Source: Geosiphon pyriformis (taxonomy: Eukaryota > Glomeromycota > Glomeromycetes > Archaeosporales > Geosiphonaceae). Taken from it: a stretch of DNA of 64,000 nucleotides. The stretch lies in assembly GCA_016748015.1 (NCBI GenBank), contig JAAOMT010000706.1, forward strand, positions 689,058 to 753,057, read 5' to 3'. The notes below the pieces were generated by a model, which saw only the letters and a program-made list of their open reading frames with translations, did not search any database and was not told the origin of the DNA. This document shows positions 47,614 through 59,766 of the stretch, one piece after another. A program made the position numbers and the translations under genes. How positions within the stretch are numbered: the first letter of the stretch is position 1; every line of letters begins with the position of its first letter.

Positions 47614-49299
47614 GGGCGGGAGAGGTGAAACTTTAAACCTTGTAACACAAATTTCTCAAGTAGGAGATTCGAAAGTTCTAAACCTTCATGAAAGATGAAT
47701 CGAACTTTCCTTATTGTGCGAAACACATTAGGGATATGCATCAAAAAAAAATATGTCGTTAAAATTGTACGAAAAAATAAATAAATAAATAAATTGCTCA
47801 ACTCATACCAAATTAAAATGACTCGATCTAGAAAAAATATTTCTCTTGTGCAGAGAAATAAATTGTTTGTCTATACAAAAAGGTTAAATCAAATTTGATT
47901 TCTAACTCTTTTTACTTTTTTTTTTTTTTCCCCTAAACCAAACTTGGAACGAAAAAGATCAAATCTTTTTGTGAAACTTTCATAATACTATTTTTAAATC
48001 AATATTATCCAAAAAAAAAAAAATTTTTTTTCTTATTCGAGCTTCTTATGGTTAGTGTTGAGCAAAAAACTATAAATTTATCAAATTTAGTTAGAAAACA
48101 AAAATCAAAAGTATTTAGAAATCTACTTTTGGCTATCTCGAATCATTTTAAAGTTTATATTTAATATGCAACGAATTTGTAATTCCTTGCTTTGGATCAA
48201 GTTTCAATATATAAATTTTTTGACCCTCTTTCCTAGGAATCGTAAACGAGTGTATACGATAAAAATATGAAAAAAAATTTAAAATTATTTAAATTCTACT
48301 GTCCAATTTAATATAGAAGTCCAGAATGAAACATATCCTTTTATCCGATTTATCTTTATAATGTGATTTTTTTCAAGTTTTCAAGATTTTATATAGCAAA
48401 AATTTTTTTTGCCCCAGAAAAAAATTAATTTCTTGTGTATCTTTTTTTAAAAAAAAATAAGAGTTTGATATTAATATAAACTGGGAGAAATCTCATGTTA
48501 AAAATATCGTTATGTTTTAATAAAACGAGTATTTTAATTTCATGTAATAAAACGATGAATAAATAATTACGAGTTCATGTATGGAACAAACAAAAAAAAT
48601 AATTTTTTTTATCTTGATCTTTTGTGGTGAAAATTTATTTATACCACATTCTTGATTCATATTTGAAAAATAAAAAAAGATACAAAAATACGAAAGCGAA
48701 AAGTTATTTGAATCGAGGAGATTATAAATTTGTTAGCTATGGTTTGCTACGAGTTTACAAAAATAATGATCAAGTATTTTTCGAAAAATTTTCAAGAAGA
48801 AAAATCGAAAATGGATAAAAATGAATAGCGATAAAAGTCAGGAAATGGATAAATAGAAATACTAAGAAAATAAAGAGTAAAAAAAAAAGAGTGCTAAAAG
48901 AGTGATAAAAGAGGGACAGGAAATAATAATAATAATAATGATTATATATATTTCAGCATTCAAATTCGGTTTGTAAATAACGTAAGAATCGAAAAATTGG
49001 TTTGACCTTAAAATGTTTTTTTAGACTATTTAAATTTTACGAATTAAATGAAAAATAAAAGAGCACGAAGAGTCAAAGGCAGAAATTCTCAAAGGAAAAA
49101 ATACGAAGGGAAAAAATACGTTATCTCAACATTTTTAAAAGGAAGCCAAGGTAAGTAAGATTTTTATAACTATAAAGTTCAAAATTTTGTCTTAAATTTC
49201 GAAAATGGTAATTCTTATGTATGTTTTTGAGATCCGTCTAGATATTGGTTCTTTTTTGTGGTCTTTGTTCGTTTTTAATTAATTTTTTTAAAGGTTGTT

Positions 49300-49301
<2 letters not shown>

Positions 49302-49344
<43 letters not shown>
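49302..49344. repeat. (TG)n dinucleotide microsatellite
   Basis: About 21 TG units, with a short degenerate extension to the right. Confidence 0.95.
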
Positions 49345-49351
<7 letters not shown>

Positions 49352-49556
49352 TTTATGTATTTTGGAAAGTCCATAAATTATTCGCGTGCTTGTTGTTGTA
49401 CATGTGCTGGAATCTCTTTTTTTTTTTATGCAGTGTTTTGATGCTTTAAAAGCCAGCTTATAATGATGGATAATAGATTATGAAAATAACAGATAGATTG
49501 TGAACCATCTGTTATCAAATCTTTTGCGCCCAAAAACGATGCAACGAAATGTTGGT

Positions 49557-49953
49557 TTAATACTTGTAAATTTTGTAGGCAAACGATAGCATGATTTCGG
49601 CGTATCCTTCTTTGATAGCTCTAACAGGGTCATAGAAATGGAGGTAGCTATTTAGATTCTGAAAGATGAAGAAATTATAAATTTGAAAATTTTAACAATG
49701 AATGATAATAAAACCCCCCCCCCGCCCAAGAAAACATAATGGAAAAGAAGTGAAGTTGTCAATAAAAAGGTTAAATCTTTACCATTTCACCCACTTTTCC
49801 TCTCCAAGCGCCAATTGGAGGCGTTTTCTGTGCATGTGTTACATTTTTGAGACAGGCAACCTCAAGTGACTTCTTTACAAATTGACTTGGCATTGGATCA
49901 ATTCCCATAGGAGCGAGATGTTCAAAAACTGTAAAAAACAAAATTGAATCAAT

Positions 49954-50006
<53 letters not shown>

Positions 50007-50852
50007 CAAATAAGCATCAGAAAAATTCGAAAATGCATACCAGCTTTTATCAAACTATTGGCAACAGGACCTCCATTGATGTAATTAAAGTCTAACCCTG
50101 AAATTTCAATCCATTTACCTGGTCGTGTAACACGGATAATTTCTTTCAAAATGTGTTCTTGCCATTTTTTTTTAGGTATATAATGACACAATGTGGTTTG
50201 ATGAACAAAATCAAACGTGTCGTCCTACAATTTTATTAAATAATAAACCCAAGTTTAACAAATTTATCAAAATCAAACCGATGTTCAATTATGTCAAATA
50301 TATATTTACCGTGAAAGGAAACTCATTTAAAGCATTATATTGAAGAAATTCCACATTTTGAGGTTTATCAATATTGACAAAGGCATCCGAAACGTCAAAT
50401 CCAATAACGCTGGATGAAGGATATTGTTTTGCCATCTCTATAAACGTTTATAAATGTTTAAAAGATATCTAATCTCTTTCGTCATGATGAGACAACATAC
50501 CAATAACCCATGCACCAGGACCACAGCCGAAATCCAAAATACAGCCATTTAATTGTGAATCCACATCAATAGGTGCTTGAAAATTACCATCCCAGATGTA
50601 GTGAAAAAAGAAATGTTCACACCACTGATGAGATGTTTTTTCCGGGTTACTAGGTAAAAAATAACACAAGCTATCTTCATTTATGTATCGTCTGCCATTC
50701 ACATAAAAATGTGAGTCTAACGCTGCTGTATCTTCATTCGATAAAGCATCGATAATTGGGACGATTAAGGGTTTAACTTTGGATTTAAATACTTGTATTT
50801 TCGGAATGAATTTGGTTTCCAAAGTATATGGAGATTTAGGGGGATGATTCAT
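49557..50852 (-). CDS. SAM-dependent methyltransferase, five exons
   Basis: Minus-strand exons 50852-50501, 50437-50310, 50224-50041, 49928-49783 and 49658-49557 join in phase to 303 residues. The N-terminal 90 residues are hydrophilic with NGRRYINEDSLCYFLPS and a WCEHFFFHYIWDGNFQAP segment, which resembles the TAM/UMTA-like methyltransferases common in Rhizophagus-like fungi. Motif I of the class I fold is ILDFGCGPGAW (residues 105-115), the acidic motif II is SVIGFDVSD, and motif IV/post-I is FDFVHQTTLCHYI. TRPGKWIEI is the usual strand before the fifth motif. Substrate is unknown; small-molecule or secondary-metabolite methylation is a family guess. A (TAA)n tract at 49955-50006 sits inside the third intron (50040-49929). 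Confidence 0.88.
49955..50006. repeat. (TAA)n microsatellite in a methyltransferase intron
   Basis: About 17 TAA units inside the intron 50040-49929. Length variation here should not affect coding. Confidence 0.93.
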
Positions 50853-50936
50853 TTCGAGTTCGAACTATGATGTAATGAGCGTCTGTGATTTGATTGCTTT
50901 AGAAAAGCAATCTGAAAAAATGTAAAAAAATCGTTG

Positions 50937-50969
<33 letters not shown>

Positions 50970-51102
50970 GCTGCGCACGGACCAACTTTGTCCCTCATTT
51001 TATAATTTTTTTGAATGTAAAAAATTTTTCGGGAAAATCAAAACTTGATTTCTGCTATTAATCTATATGAAACTGATTTTACTGGGTAATCCGCTCGAGC
51101 CT

Positions 51103-51381
51103 TCAAGTTTTGTCAAATTTGCTCCTGTTTTCATGCAGGTCTTTGTGTAAGCTATCGACAGCTTCAAAGACTCGATATATTTCAGATGCTAAATCGTGAG
51201 TGTCTACATCATATTTGCCACCAAAAAAATACACGCGAGCATAATCGAAATCCCTATGAATTTCTGCCACGAGACCTCGAATGATCTTTCCAATTTTGTC
51301 TAAATTAGTTATAGATCGCTGAAAATTTTCTAGTTCTTTAGAGATGTGTGTGTTTAGGAAAATTTCGTATTCAGCCCGCAG
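51103..51381 (-). pseudogene. Orphan coding fragment (92 codons, no ATG)
   Basis: A minus-strand frame runs from just after a TGA (51384-51382) to a TGA at 51105-51103 with strongly protein-like composition: ISKELENFQRSITNLDKIGK, IIRGLVAEIHRDFDYARVYF, then a charged helical C-terminus (EIYRVFEAVDSLHKDL). It has no ATG in its first half, and I find no acceptor site that would enter this frame after the upstream stop. It is therefore a terminal gene fragment or a broken gene. It lies about 250 bp upstream of the methyltransferase start, on the same strand. I do not recognise the family; the heptad pattern suggests amphipathic helices. Confidence 0.5.
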
Positions 51382-51384
51382 TCA

Positions 51385-53395
51385 CATGTGAGCTACATAC
51401 AGATGAAAAGTTTTTGTTTTGCATGCACTCTTAACATTAAAGTTTCTAGTATTTCTTTAAAAGGTTAAATATAACAGAAGTAACAAGAAATAATCTTCAA
51501 GGTTTACAAGAATCCATCGATATCTCGTGCCTCAGAACATAATTTTTAATTTCTGCGTTGTTCAAACATTAATAAAATTGAGTGAAACAAAGAATGTAAA
51601 ATTTTTTTCATCTTTTACTCATCACACATTGTATAACGATCTGGGATCTGGGATCTGGCACAAGCCAATTACCAAAAATGAGAATGATTCAATTATAAAT
51701 AAGGAAAGCCTTGGAATTCCTGATACCCATCATCTTGAATATTTTAGCGATGATAAATATTAATAGTTTAGCTAAAAAAAATACGGCTAAAACCCGGTTT
51801 AGCACTATAAATTTACGGGTGCACGGACCATTCGACAAAGTTGGTTCATTATCGAGTATACAGATTAACAACAAATTTTTCCGTCACACAAACATACACA
51901 CACACTGTTTAATAGAATTTACAAGATTATATTTTGATATATATATGTATATATATATATCAAAATTTCATTAATACTACAAACGACTCATGATACATTA
52001 GAAAAAAGGAAAATTATTAAAACGTCAGAGAATTTTATACAGATTTAAGAGCACCTTTTGATTTTACTATTTGCTTTCGTGCAATAGCTTGGAATCTAAT
52101 GATGTCATTTACTTTTGAATTTGATTACACCAAAAAGGTTTATCATTAAAATGCTACAAGAGTTAGTTAAGAGCTTACCAAGTTATTTTTGTAATTTTTT
52201 TATTAAGTTTTAAAGAGGAAAGCAACAAAAAAAGTTTTACAGGAAAAGTTCTTTTCTCAAACAATGAAGTATTGAATAAAGGAAAATATTTCCTTTTATT
52301 GAATAAGAAAAAAAAAACAAAAATATTTGACTCGAGAGAGTGGGATATACAAAGAATTTTGAAAATAATAAAAAAAGATCTAATTGCGTCTTGTATATTG
52401 ATATGAGTAATTTTTGAAATCGGATCAGGCTTGATTATTTGATCTGATTTTTTTAAGATAATGGGAAAAAAGAATCTCAAACACATATGTTTAATTTATA
52501 TTATTTTATAAATAAAAAATGACATTCTCACTTCAAGAGAATGCAAGACGGAAATTTTTTGCATATTTGTTTTAGTCTGGGTCAGCTATTTTGAATTTTT
52601 TCTGTAGCACATCAGAGAATTTATTAACCTTATTTTTGCCCACAACTAATATATACAAAAGAAGAAAAAATGCTTGCGTCAATATTTGCGAGTTTTTTTT
52701 ATGAATGAAATGTCGTACGTTTTAGAATGCAGGAAATCTAGACGGATCGCTAAAAAGATCCAAAATTAAAGAACCAATAATGGTTTAAGACTTTTTTTTT
52801 CTTTTTTTTTTTTTTATCTCGAAAAAAGATAGAGTTTGATCTCACGAAAGTAAAAAAAATGTAAATCCTAAACAATTATGGAAAATATTTTGAATAATTA
52901 ATTTTAAATTTGAAAATTTGAAAAAATAAATATTTTTTTTCAAAGTAACCTGGGGAAGAAATGAACTTAATGAAATGAAAATTACCATTAAACATTCTGT
53001 ATATATTAATAAAAAAAACTTGATTTTTATTTAAAAGTTTTTTTCGAAATTCATAAAAGAGGATTTTGAAACAAGTCTTTCCTAAAAAATTTTTAGACGA
53101 AATAATTGCGAACCTCCTCAATGTCCAACGTTTTACTTGAAAATGGGTCGGTTCAATCATATTAAAGGAGGAGGAAGAGGAGGCTATAAATGAGAATAAA
53201 AATCACTTTTAGGATCTGCATTAAATTCGAAAAGAATAACGGATTAAATTATAAATATTTGGTAAAGCTGCTTTATATCAGGTTATCGTTAGATTTTCAC
53301 ACTTTAAAAAACTTTTTGATTGTTTTATGCGGAAAATATATTTTTTAATATTTGTTGATAAATTGATATCTTTAAATCTGAAGATTCTCTAGTTG
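51385..53395. other. A+T-rich spacer, no gene seen
   Basis: Short frames at plus 51527-51763 and others lack an ATG at a sensible place or have no motif. A small GGATCTG triplication lies near 51640-51658. Confidence 0.5.
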
Positions 53396-54775
53396 ATGAA
53401 ATCCAATATTTTTGCTTTAATCTTTTCACTTTTGAAAATGGGCTTTATTTCAGAAAAAAATATTTTCGTTTTTATAGGCATTTTATTTATCAAATATCTT
53501 ATTTATCTAGAGAACGATTGGACCTTTCAAAGTGTAGAACCTAAAACAAAATATCTTTTCGAAAATTTAATTTCAGTGAAAAGCAATGAACAATCAGAAT
53601 CGACCAAGCAATTAAAAGCCTTCTTCAAAAATTTTACGACCCAATTAAATTTAAACCGAAAAAGAAGCTTAGAAATTAAAGTGGTCTCTCAGACTGATTT
53701 TTTAATAGATGAAAGTACAAAAAATTTACTTGGTCCAGAAGAACAAAATATTTTGACCAGTTTGGAAACAGCAGCAAAATTTGCTAGTCTAGCATACTGT
53801 TTAAGTAAGGAAAAAGGGAATGAAATGGCTCCTTCAGTTTTCGGTAAGTTAATTTAAAAATCAATTGAATTAATTTTTATTACCGAATTATTAATTAGAA
53901 AATTTTTTATTATTTTAATGGGTATTCATCATATTCAAAGCAAAAGCAGAAATTAATTATTTCAATAAAATAGAATCAGAAATAATTGTATATTTTGCCG
54001 GTATTGAACCTACTCATAAGCAATGGCTTGACAAAAATTTCCAACTTAATACAGTGAACAGTGTAGGATTTCTGATGGTTGTTAATGAATTCTTTGGTAA
54101 CTGGCAAAAAGCGAAAAAGAACGTTATGGATTTAATTATTCAAAAAATTGACAAAGTCAAAGCGATTGATTCCATCAAATTAATCGGTCACGGAATTGGC
54201 GGAGGTAAATAGTATGATGGTTTAACCCATTTTATATAAAAAAATTATCAAATTCACACTTTAAATTTTTCTTCTTAGCATATGCATTATTAGCAACACG
54301 AGATTTGAAAAGGTCAATTCCTTTGAAAATTCATATAGAAATAATAACCTTTGGTCAACCACTGGTTGGCAACCGCCATTTTGCAATCTCAATCAATAAA
54401 ATGATGAATGAGGGAGTTTTCGCGTTTCGCGTCACACATTCTGATGATCCTGTTCCGCGATTGCCTTTAAAGAGTCACAAGACTCCCAGTGTTCCATTAG
54501 TTCATCATTCATTTGAATTCTGGATTGATGATGATTGTCAATGTGGAACTGGGTCAGGATCAGTTTATTTTTGCACTGGACCAAAAGAAGGAGATTTTAT
54601 TGGGGAAAATCTAAAGGTTATTTCCAAGATTGAAATTTTTTGTTAAGAAGCTTGGGCCTATGATCTAATTCTAAATTTAATTGGTTAGGAATGCAATCGA
54701 GGAGCTCCAATGGGAGAATTTTCTCATAATGGACCATATTTTGGGTATAAGATGGGATCTTGTTCCCACGGCTAG
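53396..54775 (+). CDS. Class-3 lipase-fold protein lacking the nucleophile serine
   Basis: Exons 53396-53843, 53941-54204, 54279-54616 and 54689-54775 join in phase to 378 residues (start at ATG 53396; a TTG lies just before). A hydrophobic N-terminal segment (about residues 5-40) is a signal anchor or signal peptide. The lipase_3 core begins near LETAAKFASLAYC. The strand before the nucleophile elbow is conserved (SIKLIGH), but the elbow itself reads GHGIGG instead of GHSxGG, putting Gly234 where the catalytic Ser belongs. The other triad parts are kept: THSDDPVPRLP with Asp294 and VHHSFEFW with His313. TFGQPLVGN is also standard, and the ECN...G C-terminus is typical of fungal class-3 lipases. 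The reading frame is otherwise intact, so this looks like a non-hydrolytic paralogue, not a decayed gene. The last donor (GTTATT) is non-standard. Confidence 0.82.
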
Positions 54776-56854
54776 AATACTCAAAAATGCAAAGAATTTT
54801 AGTTATAGAGTATTGACAGAGCCACAGAAAATTCACACGACCTCAATTTGGATCAGAGATGGCATTTTTAATCGTGGGGAAGTTTAAAAATCGAAATATC
54901 GCCTGAAATAAAATAATTTTTGTTTTAAATACAAACTTAATATTGATATTGCACTAATTACTAATTTTATTTACACATGTTGTAATCTAGTTATAATGTT
55001 CAGCGAATAATCATTTAATATATATAAATGGTTCAAATAATTTTACCATCTTTAAGTCTAAAAGCCAAACTTTATTCAGGACTTAATAACTTCATTAGAG
55101 TTTTGTTAAAATAGCGAAATAAACTTTGAATTTTCACCATGATGGTAATTCAAAAAAATAATTTTTAATCCTTTTAGGGAATTAAAGATCAGATTACATA
55201 TTTTTTCAAAGAGTTAGATTTCTATTGTCTTTTGTATATGTGATGATACGAAATTTTTTGATTGGTACAGTTAAAACAATGGGAGAATATCAACAATATC
55301 TTTTTGTATGCTTTTTGAATCCATCATGCTAGGGTTGATAATTTTTGAACTATTTGCCGCTGCTAACTCTCTCGGTGATCTTTTTAATTTTGCCCAATTC
55401 CCTCAATAGATTTTTTCCATAAAGAATGTGATCGCAAAATGAAAAAGAAAACCAGATGATTACGTAAATTTACAATATCTTTCTTTTTGTGCTGATTCCA
55501 ACCGGTTGATGGGCCAAACATACTTAAAAAAGTTTAGATCTTTGTGATAAGTTGGCAGATTGTTAACCTCCATTGTTCGTTGATAACTAATTCTAGCTTT
55601 TAGATAGAGAAATACCGGAGCCCAGACTTGACTAATTTTAGAAAAACTCTGATGATGCCAGATCTAACAATTTTTTAATTAGGTATGTCGTCATAAGAGA
55701 TAATTAATAATTTTCATTTTCTTATTGTTGATTCATCTGCCTCCAAACTTAAATATATTTAGAATGAAAGAAATTTGTGTGGGATTAATCATCTTAGTAT
55801 TTATCTCATTATTTATCTACTTTATTTATCTACTTTATTTATCTACTTTATTTGTGTTTTCTCACGAACTTTTGTTTTGAGTTTACCAAAAAATTTTGAA
55901 TGATCAAAGTATTTTATTAGAATCTAATAATTTTAACATTTTTAATAAAAAAATTTAGTTTTATTATTTTGAAAATTATTTAATGCTGATTTCTTTTTTA
56001 AAACCTTTAAAGTGGGCGTTGAAAAAATTTTTCCATGATAAAATTTTCTTCCTTTTTATACATGGTTGAACGCCTGGATAAATTTTTTGCCTAATTTTTA
56101 ATATTACCTCTATTAAAGTGTACCAAAAAAAATTACCAAAGCTTTTATAGGATACCTATAAGAAAAAGAGAGAGAGAGAAGAGAAATCTACAATGAAAAT
56201 TTAGTTTTTATCTGTTGATTTAGTAAAAAAACCCTATAATGAAATTTATTTTTTCTCTGTTCAAAAAAATTTTTATCCAATATACGCTTCCTTGCAGCCT
56301 AAATGTAATTGATTGAAAATATTTTTTTATCTGAAAAAATATATTTTTCCTATTGTTTTGATGTTCAATCATGGGGTTTCGAGACCACAACTATGCTTGA
56401 CATATATGCTTTTGTCATTGTAGGTTTACAACATATAATAATATAAGTACTAAAGCCGATTTATTTGCATCTGAAATTTTTAGCCATTATGCAGTTCATA
56501 AATAATTATACCGCCTTTTTTTAAGCATTATCTCAAAGATAAATTCTTCAATTTACAAAGTTTGTTTCAAAAATGTTCAAAATGAAAAGATATTTTGTTA
56601 TACAACATGTTTTATTCTGACACTAATGTATAAAATTTTTTCAAAGAACAATTGACCTTTTTATTGCTTCCAAGATAACCTGATAATAATATTGATGTCA
56701 GGTATAGGTATTTTCAAACATATTTTCTAGTATATTAAATTCAAACATCAATACAACGTGCTGCAAAAAGTATCCGATATACCCCTTTATAAGACATCAA
56801 GTTTTATGATGCAAAAATTTTTCTTTTAATACACAAGGGATGAAAAATCGTTTT
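54776..56854. other. Intergenic, no firm gene
   Basis: A+T-rich. A 13-bp tandem repeat (TTTATTTATCTAC, three units) lies at about 55807-55853. A minus-strand stretch near 55270-55560 has weak coding character broken by stops; I could not assign it. Confidence 0.45.
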
Positions 56855-57425
56855 TTTAAATAAACACCCCAAAAGGCCACGATACTTGGACTTGTAGCCG
56901 CAACAAAGTACATCCATTTTAAGAAGTCTACAGCACTTTATTGGATTAAAAGGTAAAGGAAACAAAAGACCTAAGTGATCAACTAAAAGCCAGTCGAAAT
57001 TGAATCCATGGTCCTGAAAAATTGTACAACTTGTAAAAAAAAAATTCATCTAACTGCCACTAATATATAACGGAAAATGAAAAACGAAAGTCTAACATTA
57101 GTGTAGACCCTATTAAACGACGTTTATGTGAAGCTGAATCTAAGCTTTCCAAACAATTACTCATTGACAAACATAAAAAAAATGCTTGCGGTGGGCTAAA
57201 AATCATAAAGATTTTGACTGGAATCAAGTTGTATTTTCAGACAAAAACATATTTTGTTTAAACCACCCAACATCAAAAGTTTGACAGTTTCCTAGACGAA
57301 GAAAATTATTCCGGCCTATGAAACACCCATTGGGTTTGGTATGCTGGCTACCTTTTAACACAATCTCAATGCTGACTTTATCATTAAAAATATACAAACA
57401 ACATATATCTCTTATAAAACGAATT
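56855..57425 (+). pseudogene. Decayed Tc1/mariner transposase
   Basis: Read on the plus strand in shifting frames. Near 56885-56950 an HTH-like segment ILGLVAATKYIHFKKSTALY with WIKR; near 57095-57170 NISVDPIKRRLCEAESKLSK followed by LLIDKHKKN; then after a frame change RWAKNHKDFDWNQVVFSD, which carries the first catalytic Asp of the DDE/D triad (VxFSDE in intact copies), FCLNHPTSKV and RRRKLFRPMKHPLG. The part that should hold the second and third acidic residues is missing or unrecognisable. Several stops and frameshifts make it dead. I did not find terminal inverted repeats. Confidence 0.75.
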
Positions 57426-57596
57426 TTAAAATAATTTTATTATTAATAAAATTAAGAATTTATTTAGAGCTTTTTTATTAGTTTTTATTTATTACAAGTT
57501 TTATTATATGTTTCATTTAATTACTGTACATGAAAAACATTACATAGATAAAGGAATGCTAAAAACTTTTCATATTAATTTTTTCCCTTTCAAAGA

Positions 57597-58125
57597 CTTT
57601 TGTCATCTATAAAAAAAATGTATTTATGAGTATTATCACATAATCAAGTTTGTATTTGCGATTATTTAAGAAAAATGTGCACGTGACAAGTCCAAGATAA
57701 TTTTAGATCACAAAATCCTTCGGAAAAAATCTTTTTTTTTATTTTTTTTTAACGTTTTAACTTTTTAACAAGTACAATAACTAGCGAAACTCACCTTGAA
57801 AAAGTTACATAGGAATGGAGAGAGAAAGAGAGGAAGGACAGGAAGGAAGGACGAATGACTTTGTTGAAAATAAGTCATCTATTAAAAAAAAAGTACATAT
57901 GAGTATTTTCACATGATCAAGTTTGTATTTGTGATTATTTAAGAAGAAAAATGCTGCATGCGACAAGTCCAAGATAATTTTGAAGAATCCCCACAAAATC
58001 CTTTGGAAAAAATCTTTTTTTTTATTTTTAACTTTTTAAAAAGTACAAGACCCAGTGAAAGTCACCTTGAAAAGTTATATAGGAACAAAGAGAGAGAGGA
58101 ATGACAGGAAGGGAGGTCGAAAAAA
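57597..58125. repeat. Direct tandem duplication, about 272-bp unit
   Basis: 57597-57850 and 57869-58125 align with small indels. Shared stretches include ATCAAGTTTGTATTTG, GACAAGTCCAAGATAATTTT, ACAAAATCCTT and TCACCTTGAAAA, at offsets of 271-277 bp. Both copies end in a purine-rich GAGAGAGA/GGAAGG segment. Confidence 0.85.
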
Positions 58126-58275
58126 AAGAAAGAAGGAGAAAGGAGAAAGTGGGACGAAAAAAGGAAGAAAGGGAAGGAACGAAGAAAGGGAAGCAATAAA
58201 ACAAGGAAGGCAAGCAATAAAACAAGGAAGGGAAGCGATAAAAAAAAGGAAGAGAGATTTGAGATGAAAAAAAAA
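58085..58275 (+). repeat. Polypurine tract of about 190 bp
   Basis: Almost all A and G on the plus strand, with GGAAG/AAAGG motifs and an internal repeat of AGCAATAAAACAAGGAAGG near 58191-58230. The Lys/Arg/Glu-rich plus frame and Phe/Leu/Ser-rich minus frame across it follow from composition and are not called as genes. Confidence 0.85.
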
Positions 58276-59766
58276 GGATATTTTTATATAAAAAATTATT
58301 CAAATTATTAGGTTATTCATCATAAATATAGCACTTCGAAATGAAGTAATTTTATTATAATGTCGTGTTGTTTTGATTAGGTAAAGTTTTTAAAATATCT
58401 ATCAAGATCTGCCTCACACGCTATAAAGTACAAACTCCGAGCCTTTAAAATTTTTCTAGTCTTTTTCATCTCCCTGCTTTATCCCTGCTATCCTTGTTAA
58501 ATATTTCTTATTTTTCTGAATCTTATTATTTGTAAACAATAATCACTATCAACTTTTCATGAATCACGAATCTAAACGGTTTACTATTAATTATGGGGAG
58601 TACTCTTAATAAATTCTCAAGATTTAGTGTTTTCATAAGAATTCATATAAGCCATAAAGGTAGCTGGCTTGGTGTTACGATTCTTTTTTTTCCTCGAAAC
58701 GAAATAGAAATTGATCAAATCTGAAAATTTAATAATTTGTATTGGACTGAATAAAGGGATTTGAAAATGAATTCTTTAATTTTTCCAAGAGATTTTTCAA
58801 ATTAATTTCTTTACTTTGTGTGTTTTTTTATAGCAGTCACTTTAATTTTATAAAAATTGAAATCTTAAAAAAATCTAAAATATTTAAGAATGATCAGTAT
58901 TGAGAGATCTATGTGGTTTTTCTATTTGAACTGAACTGAACTGAACTGAACTGAACTGAATTGAATTGAACTCGATTGAGTTGTTTTTTACACAAAGAAT
59001 AACAAGATTATGCTTCAATGTCATAACCATTTCTTTCCAAAAGTGCACCATCAAGAATTTGTTCTTGTCCTTCCATGCAATTACAAATTCATAAATTTTT
59101 TGTAGTCAAACACTTATAAATTATAAAGATTGGTACCGGAAATAAGTATTTCCTAAAGATTTTTAAATGCCGACAATTAAAAAGTCATCAAGGAATAAAA
59201 TATTGAGTTTTTAAGAATAATTTTTAATCAACCCTTTTTTTTTTTTTTTTTTTTTTTGAAAAAGAACATATTACATAATTTACTGAAAAAAGGAATCCGA
59301 ATTTAGTGTCTTTGTTCAAACAAATGGAAAAATGTTTTGCGACCATTACTTTAAAATCTTTACTAAAATGGAAATTCGATCAATGAGCTGGAAACTTTAA
59401 ACATGCATGTGTCAGCTGTCACACTAAAACTTTCCAATTTTAAGCAACGATTATAACCATTTAAACTTTTTTGCGAACATGTACATCATCATTAAGAATG
59501 TAAAGTTCAGTACATCGGAAAAAATTGCATTATTATTTTTATTAGCGCAAAATCAACTATAAGTAGTCAAACAAATCGAGAACATTCAAAACATTGATCG
59601 AGTCTTTTTATTATTAGTTCCGTTTTTCTACTGGAATTTTTGAAAAAAGCATTTACAACTTATAATGTTTATCTCTATTGTTGAATGACTTCAAAATTTA
59701 TTATACCCTCTTTTTCAACCACTCATTCAACTATAATCAATTTAATTTTTCATTCATTTCATTATC
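58276..59766. other. Intergenic spacer with pentanucleotide repeat
   Basis: Contains (GAACT)n at about 58929-58971 and a T-run near 59237-59257. No gene is seen before the Sel1 gene. Confidence 0.6.

Larger units (their letters stand above)
46969..49556. other. Spacer between protease and methyltransferase genes
   Basis: A+T-rich with homopolymers and an assembly gap. A plus-strand frame at 48624-48818 begins at GTG and has no motif. Near 49150 an isolated GCCAAGGTAAGT resembles a splice donor, but I could not attach it to a gene. Confidence 0.5.

Noticed and set aside
55270-55560. Possible HMG-box or other gene remnant on the minus strand
   Set aside because: Weak resemblance only; stops in all frames and no motif that I could defend.
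56804-57049. Minus-strand frame of 81 codons
   Set aside because: It is antisense to the N-terminal part of the Tc1/mariner relic.
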